Below are positions 43,587-51,650 of a stretch of DNA of 64,000 nt, one piece after another. The DNA lies in assembly GCA_900465915.1 (NCBI GenBank), contig UBKJ01000001.1, positions 62,001 to 126,000 on the forward strand. Direction: 5' to 3'. How positions within the stretch are numbered: the stretch's first letter is position 1; each line of letters opens with the position of its first letter. The stretch comes from Hyphomicrobiales bacterium. Its GTDB lineage: Bacteria; Pseudomonadota; Alphaproteobacteria; Rhizobiales; Rhizobiaceae. The notes beneath the pieces are model-generated. The model was not told the DNA's origin. It saw nothing but the letters and a program-made list of their open reading frames with translations, and searched no databases. A program made the position numbers and the translations under genes.

Positions 43587-43886
43587 ATGTCGAATGTGAA
43601 AGACAGTTTCGGACAGACCATGTCATCGGGAATGTCCTCCGCCTGGCCGCAGGAGACGCGCGGCGCGTCGCTCGGATCGCTGTTCTCGGTCCAGGCGCTC
43701 AAGCAGGCGGCGGTGCGCATCGCCGACGTGCGGCGCGGCGCGGGTTTTCACACCCGCGACCTGGTGAGCCTGCTGATCTGCCACGCCGCGCGCAACCGGC
43801 GCCTCAGCCAGCCGCGCGCCGCCATGCGCATGACCATTCCCGTCAGCGCCGGCCGCATCGCCGTGCGGGTCACCATCCCGGATTGA
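43587..43886 (+). CDS. hypothetical protein
   Basis: A 99-residue ORF starting at an ATG with AAGGGG upstream, in the gap between the carboxypeptidase and the facing DUF1489 gene. It is soluble and basic in its second half (RIADVRRGAGFHTRDLVSLLICHAARNRRLSQPR), with no domain I recognise and no signal peptide. Codon choice is like its neighbours and the stop lies two bases from the DUF1489 stop. It is probably real but unassigned. Confidence 0.55.
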   Translation: MSNVKDSFGQTMSSGMSSAWPQETRGASLGSLFSVQALKQAAVRIADVRRGAGFHTRDLVSLLICHAARNRRLSQPRAAMRMTIPVSAGRIAVRVTIPD

Positions 43887-43887
43887 G

Positions 43888-44319
43888 CTACAGAAGCCCC
43901 AGCGCCGCCAGTTCCTGCCGCAACTCGACCGGCAGGGCGGCGGCCTTGCCGCTCACGTCGTCGCGCGGGACCTCGTCCTCCTTGAGGTAGCGCCAGCCCT
44001 GGAAGGCGCGGCGCGGCCGCCATTCGGTCGGCACGATCTTCGGCTCCAGCACGAAATGGCAGCGCCCGATCCCCTGCTCGTCGGTGAAGGGGCGGATGTC
44101 GACGAGCCGCTGGCGGCATTGGATATTGCCCTTGATCACCCAATAGAGCGACCCGCCGGGGAGGATTTCCTCCGCCCGCTTGGGGACCATGCGCGTGGTG
44201 TGAAGCTGCTCGGGGACGAGGCCGAGGCCGCGCTGCTCGGCCAGGCGGAAGTCGATCCAGGCCGCGAGGTCCTCGATGCTGTCGCAGCCGACGCAGAGTT
44301 TGACGATGTTGAGAGCCAT
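43888..44319 (-). CDS. DUF1489 family protein
   Basis: A 143-residue conserved alphaproteobacterial protein of unknown function. Landmarks are NIVKLCVGCDSIEDLAAWI with two cysteines near the start, TRMVPKRAEEILPGGSLYWVIKG, CRQRLVDIRPFTDEQGIGRC and PTEWRPRRAFQGWRYL. Length matches the family. It is cytoplasmic by appearance. It sits directly downstream of sdaA on the same strand (33-base gap) and could be co-transcribed with it; no functional link is known. Confidence 0.88.
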   Translation of the reverse strand: MALNIVKLCVGCDSIEDLAAWIDFRLAEQRGLGLVPEQLHTTRMVPKRAEEILPGGSLYWVIKGNIQCRQRLVDIRPFTDEQGIGRCHFVLEPKIVPTEWRPRRAFQGWRYLKEDEVPRDDVSGKAAALPVELRQELAALGLL

Positions 44320-44352
44320 GGCGCCGTGTTTAACCGGCCGCGCCGCAAATCG

Positions 44353-45756
44353 TCAACAGGCGACGACGTTGACGGCGAGGCCGCCCTGGCTCGTTTCCTT
44401 GTAGCGTTCGTTCATGTCGTGGCCGGTCTGGCGCATGGTCTCGATGCAGGCGTCGAGCGGCACGAAATGCGTGCCGTCGCCCTTCACCGCCAGCGAGGCG
44501 GCGGTGACCGCCTTGACCGCGCCCAGCGCGTTGCGCTCGATGCAGGGCACCTGCACCAGCCCCGCCACGGGGTCGCAGGTCATGCCGAGGTGATGCTCCA
44601 GCGCGATCTCGGCGGCGTTCTCGATCTGCTCGGGCGTGCCGCCCAGCACCGCCGCGAGGCCGGCGGCGGCCATGGCCGAGGCCGAGCCCACCTCGCCCTG
44701 GCAGCCCACTTCGGCGCCCGAGATGGAGGCGTTGTGCTTGATCACCCCGCCGATGGCGGCCGAGGTCAAAAGGAAGTCGCGGATCCCCTTCTCGTCGGCG
44801 TCGGCGTGGAAATGCAGGTAATAGCGCAGCACCGCCGGCGCCACGCCCGCAGCCCCGTTGGTCGGCGCCGTCACCACGCGGCCGCCGGCGGCGTTCTCCT
44901 CGTTGACGGCCATGGCGTAGACCGACAGCCAGTCATTGGCGAGCAGCGGGTTGTTGCGGTTGTTGCGCCAGTCTTCCTGCAGTTTCTCGTAAAGCTGCTT
45001 GGCGCGCCGGCGCACCTTGAGCCCGCCCGGCATGATCCCGTCGCGGCTCAGCCCCCGGTCGATGCAGCCGCTCATCGCCGCCCAGATGCGGTCGAGCCCG
45101 GCGTCCAGCTCGGCGCGCGACATGTGGCGCTCCTCGTTGGCGCGCTTCATCTCGGCGATGCTGAGGCCGCTTTCCTTGGCCATGCGCAGCATCTCGGCGG
45201 CGTTGCGGAACGGATAGGGCACGTCGCCCGGCTCCTCGGACTTGCCGCCGTCGCTGCGCACCCGCTTCAATTCCTCCTCGGTCACGACGAAGCCGCCGCC
45301 AATGGAGAAATAGATGCGGCGCAGCAACAGCCGGTCGTCGCGGTCATAGGCCTCGAAGGCCATGCCGTTGGCGTGGCCGGGCAGCGGCGTGCGGCGGTCC
45401 ATGACGAGGTCGGTCGCCGGGTCGAAGCGATAGGCGGGGTGGCCTTCGGGACGCACGGATTTCTCCGCCGTCACCGTCTCCACCTCGGCGTCCATGCGGT
45501 CGGGGTCGATGCTGTCGGGCAGATGGCCGCACAGGCCGAGGATCACCGCCCGGTCGGTGGCGTGGCCGACGCCCGTATAGGCCAGCGAGCCGTGCAGGAT
45601 GGCCTTGAGCCGGAATACCTTGACATTGGCCGGGCGCGGCCAGTCGCCGCCGATCAGCTCCTTGAGGAACATGCCGGCGGCGGTCATCGGCCCCATCGTG
45701 TGCGAACTCGATGGACCGACGCCAATCTTGTAAAGATCGAAAACCGACAGAAACAT
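44353..45756 (-). CDS. sdaA: L-serine ammonia-lyase (iron-sulfur, single-chain)
   Basis: Deaminates L-serine to pyruvate and ammonia. The 467-residue enzyme joins the beta (SDH_beta, starting [22 protein letters not shown]) and alpha domains. Cysteines that hold the [4Fe-4S] cluster are in [34 protein letters not shown] (two). The protein ends in Cys (NVVAC), the tail cysteine known to occupy the active site in type 2 enzymes. An inverted-repeat operator lies about 42 bp upstream of the start. Confidence 0.96.
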   Translation of the reverse strand: MFLSVFDLYKIGVGPSSSHTMGPMTAAGMFLKELIGGDWPRPANVKVFRLKAILHGSLAYTGVGHATDRAVILGLCGHLPDSIDPDRMDAEVETVTAEKSVRPEGHPAYRFDPATDLVMDRRTPLPGHANGMAFEAYDRDDRLLLRRIYFSIGGGFVVTEEELKRVRSDGGKSEEPGDVPYPFRNAAEMLRMAKESGLSIAEMKRANEERHMSRAELDAGLDRIWAAMSGCIDRGLSRDGIMPGGLKVRRRAKQLYEKLQEDWRNNRNNPLLANDWLSVYAMAVNEENAAGGRVVTAPTNGAAGVAPAVLRYYLHFHADADEKGIRDFLLTSAAIGGVIKHNASISGAEVGCQGEVGSASAMAAAGLAAVLGGTPEQIENAAEIALEHHLGMTCDPVAGLVQVPCIERNALGAVKAVTAASLAVKGDGTHFVPLDACIETMRQTGHDMNERYKETSQGGLAVNVVAC

Positions 45757-45797
45757 GCTGCGACCTCATACCCGCACGCCTCACGCTGGCCGGGCTG

Positions 45798-45822
45798 CTT
45801 TCCTATAGATAGTGTAGGAAAG
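45798..45822 (-). promoter_or_regulatory. inverted-repeat operator upstream of sdaA
   Basis: CTTTCCTA-N9-TAGGAAAG, two perfect 8-bp arms separated by nine bases. On the minus strand it overlaps the likely -10 (CTATCT, with TTCAAC as a -35 about 16 bp upstream). Placement suggests a repressor site for sdaA; the regulator is unknown. Confidence 0.5.
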
Positions 45823-45875
45823 GCGCCGGTTGAACAGACTGCCGAAATGCGTCACGAAATTGCGCAAATCCGCAT

Positions 45876-46670
45876 TCAGGGGCTCGGAAGCAGCGCGTCG
45901 GTCTTGCCGGTGAGCCGATAGGCGATCAGGCCGATCCATTCGCGCACCGCCACGCCGAAGCGCATCAGCGCCTCGTCATGCGTGTCCATCGACAGGCCGA
46001 AGCGCTCCGGCAGGTGCGAGCGGTAGTCGACCGGCCAGGCCGTCACCGGAAAGTCGATGGCGCGGAAGCTGCCGACCGAGCGCGGCATGTGGAAGGCCGA
46101 GGTCACCAGCAGCCAGACCTCGCCCGGCTTGGGCTGCACTAGTTCCTTCGTGAAGACGGCGTTCTCGACCGTGTTGCGCGCCTTGGTCTCGAACAGGAAG
46201 CGCGGGCCGGAAAAACCCAGCGCCGCCAGAAGATCGCGCGCCTTTTCGGCCTCGGGCTTCGATTTCCCGGTCAGCGACCCCGATCCGCCCGTCACCACCA
46301 GCCTGGCGTCGGGATAGGTCCGCGCCAGGCGCATGCCTTCGATGATGCGGTCGGCGGCGTCATCGAGCTCGATCTCCCGGCGCGCGCGCTCCAGATTGGG
46401 CTCGGAGAAGCCGCCCATCACGATGATCCCGTCGACATGCGACGGCGCGGGGTCGGGCCGCGAAAAGCGGTTCTCCAGCGGCGTCAGCATCAGCGCGCCG
46501 AGCGTTGTGTAGACGGCGAGGCCGAAGACCAGCGCCGCGCCGCCGCCGATCAGGAGCCCCGCCCGCCGCCGCCCGCGCCAGGTCAGGAGGAACCCCACCA
46601 ACATCAGGACGAAAAGGATGCGCGTGGGCTGGAAAAACAGCCAGAAAACTTTTGAAACATAAAAAAACAA
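45876..46670 (-). CDS. YdcF/ElyC-family (DUF218) membrane protein
   Basis: A DUF218 protein with two N-terminal transmembrane helices (about residues 10-30 and 35-58) and a periplasmic domain showing VDGIIVMGGFSEPNLERAR, ARLVVTGGSG and LLVTSAFHMPRSVGSFRA. Relatives ElyC and SanA affect envelope polysaccharide or vancomycin sensitivity. I choose TTG at 46670 because GGAG lies at proper spacing and the resulting MFFYVSKVFWLF matches family N termini; the ATG at 46712 would add 14 polar residues and has no ribosome site. Confidence 0.85.
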   Translation of the reverse strand: MFFYVSKVFWLFFQPTRILFVLMLVGFLLTWRGRRRAGLLIGGGAALVFGLAVYTTLGALMLTPLENRFSRPDPAPSHVDGIIVMGGFSEPNLERARREIELDDAADRIIEGMRLARTYPDARLVVTGGSGSLTGKSKPEAEKARDLLAALGFSGPRFLFETKARNTVENAVFTKELVQPKPGEVWLLVTSAFHMPRSVGSFRAIDFPVTAWPVDYRSHLPERFGLSMDTHDEALMRFGVAVREWIGLIAYRLTGKTDALLPSP

Positions 46671-46774
46671 GAGGCGCTCCGCGGCGGCGATCCGAAATCT
46701 TCCGCCGTCCATACACCGGAATTGTAGCCTGTGTTAGACAAGTTCGCAGGAATCATCAGCCGCGAGCAGCTTTC

Positions 46775-47749
46775 ATGACCGAGATCGCAGAAAAGGCCCC
46801 GCGCCCGCGCCTCACCCGCGTCGACCTGGCGCGCGGGCTGGCGCTGATCGCCATGGCGATCTACCATTTCGGCTGGGACCTCGAATTCTTCGGCTATATG
46901 GAGCCCGGAACCACCGCCGTCGGCGGCTGGAAGCTGTTCGCGCGCTGCATCGCCTCGAGCTTCCTGTTCCTGGTCGGCTTCAGCCTGGTGCTGGCCAACG
47001 GGCGCGGCGTGCGCTGGCCGGCGGTGCGCAAGCGCTTCCTGCAGATCGCGGCGGCCGCCGCCGCCATCAGCGCGGTGACATGGTACATCTCGCCGGACAG
47101 CTTCATCTTCTTCGGCATCCTGCACCAGATCGCGCTGGCGAGCCTGCTCGGGCTTCTGTTCCTGCGCCTGCCCGCGCCGCTGACCGCGCTGGCCGCCGCC
47201 CTCGTCATCGCCGCGCCGCTCTTCGCGCGCAGCGCGATCTTCGACCATCCGGCGCTGGCCTGGGTCGGGCTTTCGACGGTCCTCTGGCGCTCCAACGACT
47301 ATGTGCCGCTGTTTCCCTGGTTCGGCGCGGTGCTGCTGGGGATCGCCGCGGCGCGGCTTTTCGAGCGCTTCGGCCTGATGCGGCTCCTCGCCGGCGAGAA
47401 CGACGCCGCCGCGCGGCCGCTCACGTTCCTCGGCCGGCACAGCCTCGCCTTCTACCTCATCCACCAGCCGGTGCTGATGTCGCTGGTCTACGCCTTCTCG
47501 CACCTGTTCCCGGGCACGCTGCCCATCCCGCAGGCGCGGTTCGAAAGCTCCTGCGTGGCCTCGTGCCGCAAGAACGCCGACGAGACGGTGTGCAGGTCCT
47601 TCTGCGGCTGCGTGGTGAGCGAATTGCAGAAGGCGAAGCTGTTCGACGACGCCTTCGCCGGCCGTATCGACCAGCGCAGCGACACGCGCATCCAGGACAT
47701 AGCCAGCATGTGCACGCCGCTGTCGGACGGCGAGCCCGAGGCTCCTTAG
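46775..47749 (+). CDS. DUF1624 (heparan-alpha-glucosaminide N-acetyltransferase-like) membrane protein with Cys-rich tail
   Basis: A 324-residue polytopic acyltransferase-like protein. It opens with LTRVDLARGLALIAMAIYHFGWDLEFFG (the family's first helix with the conserved His), followed by about seven more helices, including PLFPWFGAVLLGIAAARLF and LGRHSLAFYLIHQPVLM. After the last helix is a soluble segment of about 70 residues with six cysteines (SSCVASCRKNADETVC, RSFCGCVV, SMC). Relatives transfer acetyl groups across membranes; substrate unknown here. Its end overlaps the facing MerR gene by four bases. Confidence 0.85.
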   Translation: MTEIAEKAPRPRLTRVDLARGLALIAMAIYHFGWDLEFFGYMEPGTTAVGGWKLFARCIASSFLFLVGFSLVLANGRGVRWPAVRKRFLQIAAAAAAISAVTWYISPDSFIFFGILHQIALASLLGLLFLRLPAPLTALAAALVIAAPLFARSAIFDHPALAWVGLSTVLWRSNDYVPLFPWFGAVLLGIAAARLFERFGLMRLLAGENDAAARPLTFLGRHSLAFYLIHQPVLMSLVYAFSHLFPGTLPIPQARFESSCVASCRKNADETVCRSFCGCVVSELQKAKLFDDAFAGRIDQRSDTRIQDIASMCTPLSDGEPEAP

Positions 47750-48135
47750 GTCGAGACGCCCAGTTCCGCCAGCCGCTCGATGCAGGCCTCCTCGACCTGG
47801 TCCAGCTCGCCCAGCGTCTCCTCGATGTCGCGGCGCTTCTGGCGCAGGTCGGCGCGCTTTTCCTCGACGCGCTTCATCAAAAGCTTGAGCTGGCCCGTCT
47901 CGCCGGGCGGCTCGCGATACATCTGGATGATCTCGTGGATTTCGGCGATGGAGAAGCCGAGCCGCTTGCCGCGCAGGATCTGCTTGAGCAGATGCCGGTC
48001 CGAGGGCCGGAACAGCCGCGTGCGCCCGCGCCGCACCGGCGCGATCAGCCCCTCGTCCTCGTAGAAACGCAGGGTGCGGGTCGAGATGTCGAACTCCCGC
48101 GTCAGTTCGGTGATCGTATAATATTCGCGCACCAC
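47746..48135 (-). CDS. MerR-family regulator, LiuR-like
   Basis: A 129-residue MerR protein: winged HTH (YTITELTREFDISTRTLRFYEDEGLIAPVRRGRTRLF), RPSDRHLLKQILRGKRLGFSIAEIHEII, then a coiled-coil dimer helix (LKLLMKRVEEKRADLRQKRRD), without the metal-binding cysteines of MerR/CueR. The sequence resembles LiuR, the regulator of leucine/isovalerate and acyl-CoA catabolism in proteobacteria. No liu genes are adjacent, so the target set is elsewhere or includes the gene itself. A matching palindrome is in its promoter. Confidence 0.88.
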   Translation of the reverse strand: MVREYYTITELTREFDISTRTLRFYEDEGLIAPVRRGRTRLFRPSDRHLLKQILRGKRLGFSIAEIHEIIQMYREPPGETGQLKLLMKRVEEKRADLRQKRRDIEETLGELDQVEEACIERLAELGVST

Positions 48136-48179
48136 GATGATGTCCCCCGCCGTTTCGCCTCGGCCGCTGTCTACCCGCC

Positions 48180-48196
48180 TTTACGTAAAAGTCAAT
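48180..48196 (-). promoter_or_regulatory. MerR-type operator in the promoter of the LiuR-like gene
   Basis: A palindrome TTTACGTAAA (48180-48189) directly follows a -35-like TTGACT (minus strand, 48190-48195) about 45 bp upstream of the start, i.e. inside the -35/-10 spacer where MerR regulators bind. Its composition resembles the A/T-flanked ACGT sites reported for LiuR. A -10 of the form TAGACA lies 16 bp past the -35. Confidence 0.55.
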
Positions 48197-48390
48197 ATGG
48201 AACGGCGGCGGCGAAAAATCCAGCCTGCAAGATGTTTTACCCCCAATGGCGCGATTTTTCCGCCTTCACGATAAAGTGCAGGCTTTTGCGCGGCTTCCGC
48301 CATTTTCCTGCGCTTGGTGGAGAAACGGCGGCGGCGAATATCGCGAGCCTGCTATCGACTTTTGCCGATCCGGCGGATAATGGCGAAGCC

Positions 48391-48756
48391 ATGCGACGTT
48401 CTGTGAAACTGACCCTGACCGGACTGGTCCTCATCGCGCTGGCGGGCGCCGTCCCCTTCGCGGCCGAGCCTTTCGTGGTGAAGCTCGGCGAGAACTCCGT
48501 CCGCCAATTGGCGCGCGACGGCAATTTCTGCAAGACGCCGGACTGCGCGGAAGGCGTGGACTATGCGCTGGGCTTCCTGGAGACCAATTACGGCCTGTCG
48601 CCGCATGACGTGAAATGGTGCATGGGCGTCGACGTCATCGCCCATGCGCAGCTGCCGTTCGGCAACGGGCTGAAGAACGCCCTCGCCGAACGCATGTACA
48701 AGCGCTGCGGCGACCCCCGGCTGGACCGGCCGGACGCGCCCGCTCCCAAATTATAG
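48391..48756 (+). CDS. secreted hypothetical protein
   Basis: A 121-residue protein with a signal peptide (KLTLTGLVLIALAGAVPFAA) and four cysteines in the mature part (FCKTPDC, KWCMG, KRCGD), suggesting one or two periplasmic disulfides. Body: VDYALGFLETNYGLSPHDVKWCMG and GNGLKNALAERMYKRCG. No known domain recognised. The ribosome site is weak, and the upstream open frame extends further but shows no better start. It is followed by the VanZ-like gene after 24 bases. Confidence 0.65.
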   Translation: MRRSVKLTLTGLVLIALAGAVPFAAEPFVVKLGENSVRQLARDGNFCKTPDCAEGVDYALGFLETNYGLSPHDVKWCMGVDVIAHAQLPFGNGLKNALAERMYKRCGDPRLDRPDAPAPKL

Positions 48757-48780
48757 GCAAACGATAGAAAGCGCCTTTCG

Positions 48781-49125
48781 ATGAAGCTTTTCCTGCGCGC
48801 CGCGGCATGGCTGATCATGCTGTTCATCCTGATCGTCACCGTCGGGCCGATCGACTGGCGGCCGGTGACGGAGGAGCCGGCCAATCTGGAGCGCTTCGAG
48901 GCCTATTTCCTCGTCGGCGCGCTGTTCGCGCTGGCCTATCCGCGCCATTGGCTGCGGGTGATCTTCTTCACCGTCGGCTGCGCGGCGGCCTTCGAGCTGG
49001 CGCAGCGCATCGCGCCCGGCCGGCACGGCGAGGTGTCGGATTTCCTGTTCAAGGCGGCCGGCGCCGTGGTCGGCGTCGCGGCGGGCTGGCTGCTGAGCCT
49101 CATCCGCCCCTTCCGGCAGAACTGA
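48781..49125 (+). CDS. VanZ-like family membrane protein
   Basis: A 114-residue protein with about four transmembrane helices and the VanZ-like signature region near ERFEAYFLVGALFALAYP and ...ELAQRIAPGRHGEVSDFLFKAAGAVVG (EVSDFL is the conserved DxxxN-type site). Family members are linked to teicoplanin resistance in enterococci, but most have no known role. Convergent with DUF2336, the stops abutting. Confidence 0.82.
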   Translation: MKLFLRAAAWLIMLFILIVTVGPIDWRPVTEEPANLERFEAYFLVGALFALAYPRHWLRVIFFTVGCAAAFELAQRIAPGRHGEVSDFLFKAAGAVVGVAAGWLLSLIRPFRQN

Positions 49126-50253
49126 TCAGGCGGCCGACAGCGCCTTCAGCCGCTCGGGCGCCGTCTCGCGCATGAATTCCAGATGCATGGCGCGCAGCAG
49201 CGCCGCCAGGTCGTCATTGGCGGCGGCGAAGCGCCCGCGCCCGACCGTCTCCAGCATGACGCGCGCGATCTCCGCCGGGCCGGCGTCGCTCGCCCCCGCC
49301 GTCACCGCCCGCCAGGCGGCGATGGCCGTGGAGAGCGGCGCATGCGTGGCCTCGGCCAGCCCCGCCGAGCGGAACAGCGCCGCCAGCGCCGCCGGGCGCC
49401 CGCGCGACAGGATGGCGGCGATGCGCGCCGGCTCCACTTCCGACAGCGCCGCCAGGATCGCGGCCAAAAAATCGATCTGCCCGCCCGCCGTCGCGCGCAG
49501 GATGAAGGCGGTGGTGATCTCGCCGCTGAGCCGCAGATGCTCGACCAGCGCCGGCAATTCCTCCGGCGGGCAGCTCTCGGCGATCTGCATGGAGGCGCGC
49601 GACGTCGCCTGCCGCACCACCTTCTCCGAGCGGCGCTCGCCGAGAAGCCGGCTGACCAGCGGCAGGCTGCGCAGCGTCTCGCCGAGCTTGGCGGCGAGGA
49701 TGTGCCGGCATTCGGCCGGCAGTTTCGGATGCGCGAGCAGCGCCTCGCGCACCGGCCCGTCCGCGCCCAGCCGCTCGCAGACGCGGCGGAAGCTGACGCC
49801 GGCGATGCGCGCGCAGCGGTTCTGCAGCAGTTCCAGCACGGCCTCCGGCGACCCCACCTCGCCGATGGCGGCGGAGACGGCGCAGGAGACGTGCGGCCGC
49901 GCCGCCACCAGGCGCTGGACGACGGGCGCGCCGAAGGCCACCCGGTCGACGAGGTCGGCGTCGGTCAGAAGCAGCGACCGCGCCAGCACGTAGCCGGCCA
50001 CGTCGGGCTGGTCGGCGGCCAGCGCGGTGATCAGATGCAGCGGCGCGTGCGCGCTGGTGGACAAAACGTCGGCCATCGCCGCCCGCACCTTGGGCGACGG
50101 ATCGTCGAGAAGCACGGTCAACGCGGCTTCCGCATAGGCGCGGGCCTGCGCCGCCTCGTTCAGGTCGATGCAGCGGCGCGCCAGCGTGGCCGCCCTGATC
50201 GCCCGCGCCGCCACGGGTTCGCCCGCCCTCGCCGCATCGCCGTCGATAATCAT
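49126..50253 (-). CDS. DUF2336 domain-containing protein
   Basis: A 375-residue all-helical, HEAT-like protein typical of alphaproteobacteria. Recognisable segments: AEAALTVLLDDPSPKVRAAMADVL, LLTDADLVDRV, SCAVSAAIGEVGSPEAVLELLQN and LGERRSEKVVRQATSRASMQIAES. Function unknown; no membrane segment or enzyme motif is seen. Codon use is ordinary for the window. The divergent promoter region to the DUF883-like gene is 155 bases. Confidence 0.85.
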   Translation of the reverse strand: MIIDGDAARAGEPVAARAIRAATLARRCIDLNEAAQARAYAEAALTVLLDDPSPKVRAAMADVLSTSAHAPLHLITALAADQPDVAGYVLARSLLLTDADLVDRVAFGAPVVQRLVAARPHVSCAVSAAIGEVGSPEAVLELLQNRCARIAGVSFRRVCERLGADGPVREALLAHPKLPAECRHILAAKLGETLRSLPLVSRLLGERRSEKVVRQATSRASMQIAESCPPEELPALVEHLRLSGEITTAFILRATAGGQIDFLAAILAALSEVEPARIAAILSRGRPAALAALFRSAGLAEATHAPLSTAIAAWRAVTAGASDAGPAEIARVMLETVGRGRFAAANDDLAALLRAMHLEFMRETAPERLKALSAA

Positions 50254-50408
50254 AGCCGTCCGCGCCCCACGCTTGCATTGCCCTGTCGACTGACAATAGG
50301 ATGAAAAAGGTTACCGGGCGGTTTACCATATCCGTTAACCATGCCGGCTCCGAATGGAACCGGACGGCTCTTCATGCGTTTCCGACCAATCAACAGACGG
50401 AGAAGATC

Positions 50409-50729
50409 ATGGCCGACGACAAGATCAGCAACGACATCCAGGAAGCCCTCGAACGCCAGGTGGCCGACATGCGGACGGAGTTGAAGCGGCTTTCCCGTTC
50501 GCTCTCCCAGCGTTCGGAAAACTGGCGCGCCAGCGCCGAGGACGCCGTCGACGACGCTTCCGGCCATGTGCGCAACGCCGCGCGCGCCATGCGCGAGCAC
50601 GGCCATGCGGTGGCCGACACGGTGCGCGAGAATCCCGGCACGGCCGGCGCCCTGTTCGGCACCGCCGGCGTCTTGGGCGTCCTGATCGGCATGGCCATCG
50701 GCTGCGCGCTGTCCAACAACCGACGCTGA
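50409..50729 (+). CDS. DUF883/ElaB-YqjD-like ribosome- or membrane-associated protein
   Basis: A 106-residue protein with an amphipathic helical N-terminal part ([24 protein letters not shown], ...[21 protein letters not shown]), a [21 protein letters not shown] segment and a single C-terminal transmembrane helix ([11 protein letters not shown]). That layout is the one seen in ElaB/YqjD, which tether stationary-phase ribosomes to the inner membrane. The ATG at 50409 with GGAG is preferred to an upstream start. Function is inferred from layout only. Confidence 0.75.
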   Translation: MADDKISNDIQEALERQVADMRTELKRLSRSLSQRSENWRASAEDAVDDASGHVRNAARAMREHGHAVADTVRENPGTAGALFGTAGVLGVLIGMAIGCALSNNRR

Positions 50730-50811
50730 CGGGAGCCGCCGATCACACGATTGCGCCTTTACGCGCGGCGGCGCGGCTGCTAAGCGCCGCCGACCCGCGA
50801 AAGGAGCCGTC

Positions 50812-51279
50812 ATGTCCGAAGAAACCATCTATTCCGGCCTGAAGCAGCTCGGCTCGGAAAGCAAAATCCCGGCCGCGCCCGAAAAGGCGCTGCTGGAGCG
50901 CGTCGCCAACCCCCAGGGCGGCGCGCGCTATTGCGTGCGCTTCACGGCGCCCGAATTCACCTCGCTCTGCCCCATGACCGGCCAGCCCGATTTCGCCCAT
51001 CTGGTGATCGACTACGTGCCGCGCGACTGGCTGGTCGAGAGCAAATCCTTGAAGCTCTACCTGTTTTCCTTCCGCAACCACGGCGCCTTCCACGAGGACT
51101 GCACGGTGACCATCGGCCGGCGGCTGGCCGAGCTGCTCGAGCCCGAATGGCTGCGCATCGGCGGCTACTGGTATCCGCGCGGCGGCATTCCCATCGACGT
51201 GTTCTATCAGACCGGCCCGGCGCCGCAGGACGTGTGGATTCCCACGCAGGACGTGCCCAATTATCGCGGTCGGGGATAG
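50812..51279 (+). CDS. queF: preQ0 reductase QueF (NADPH-dependent 7-cyano-7-deazaguanine reductase)
   Basis: Reduces preQ0 to preQ1 in queuosine synthesis. The 155-residue unimodular (short) type shows the catalytic cysteine in [15 protein letters not shown] (about residue 55), the QueF motif [20 protein letters not shown] (about 78-97) and [21 protein letters not shown] precedes the ATG. It ends six bases from the 3' end of the facing tRNA gene. Confidence 0.96.
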   Translation: MSEETIYSGLKQLGSESKIPAAPEKALLERVANPQGGARYCVRFTAPEFTSLCPMTGQPDFAHLVIDYVPRDWLVESKSLKLYLFSFRNHGAFHEDCTVTIGRRLAELLEPEWLRIGGYWYPRGGIPIDVFYQTGPAPQDVWIPTQDVPNYRGRG

Positions 51280-51285
51280 GGGTGC

Positions 51286-51361
51286 TGGAGGCCTCGCCCT
51301 GGATTTGAACCAAGGACAGGGGAGTTTGCGGCTCCCCGCGTTCGCCTTCCGCCACGAGGCC
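51286..51361 (-). tRNA. tRNA-Cys (GCA), atypical
   Basis: The minus strand folds as a tRNA: acceptor GGCCTCG/CGAGGCC with discriminator T73 and encoded CCA, T8, D stem GCG/CGC, anticodon stem GGGAG/CTCCC, T loop TTCAAAT and T stem CTTGG/CCAGG. The loop CCGCAAA puts GCA at the anticodon, and T73 is the cysteine discriminator. Two oddities: position 33 is C instead of the near-universal U, and one extra G lies between the T stem and acceptor that could pair with C48 or U8, giving a 13-bp coaxial helix. It may be the genuine tRNA-Cys, a specialised variant or a decaying copy. Confidence 0.75.
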
Positions 51362-51470
51362 AGCAGCAACGTTCTAGCGCCCAAAGCTTGACGCCCGGTT
51401 AAGGCCGCCCGGTTGCCGCGCGCCGAACCGGCCCCTATGATGGGCCGGGGCAAAAACGGGAATCGTCACG

Positions 51471-51650
51471 ATGAAGAAACCTTCGCTTTTCGCCGTGCTG
51501 GCGCTGGCCGCCCTGCCGCTCGCGGGCTGCGGCGGCGCGGCCAGGATGGCGGCCGACACCGGCAAGGGCTTCGACCGCTTCGGCTGCATGTCGCGCAATT
51601 TCAAGGGCCAGCCCCCCTGCCCGCCCGAACAGGCCGAGGAGCGGCCATGA
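51471..51650 (+). CDS. small lipoprotein (59 residues)
   Basis: A short ORF with a clear lipoprotein signal: KKPSLFAVLALAALPLAGC, lipobox L-A-G-C, followed by GGAARMAADTGKGFDRFGCM and a proline-rich end (GQPPCPPEQAEERP). Two further cysteines could form a disulfide. Its stop overlaps the start of the DUF924 gene (ATGA), so translation is coupled. No family recognised. GC and codon use match the neighbours. Confidence 0.7.
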   Translation: MKKPSLFAVLALAALPLAGCGGAARMAADTGKGFDRFGCMSRNFKGQPPCPPEQAEERP

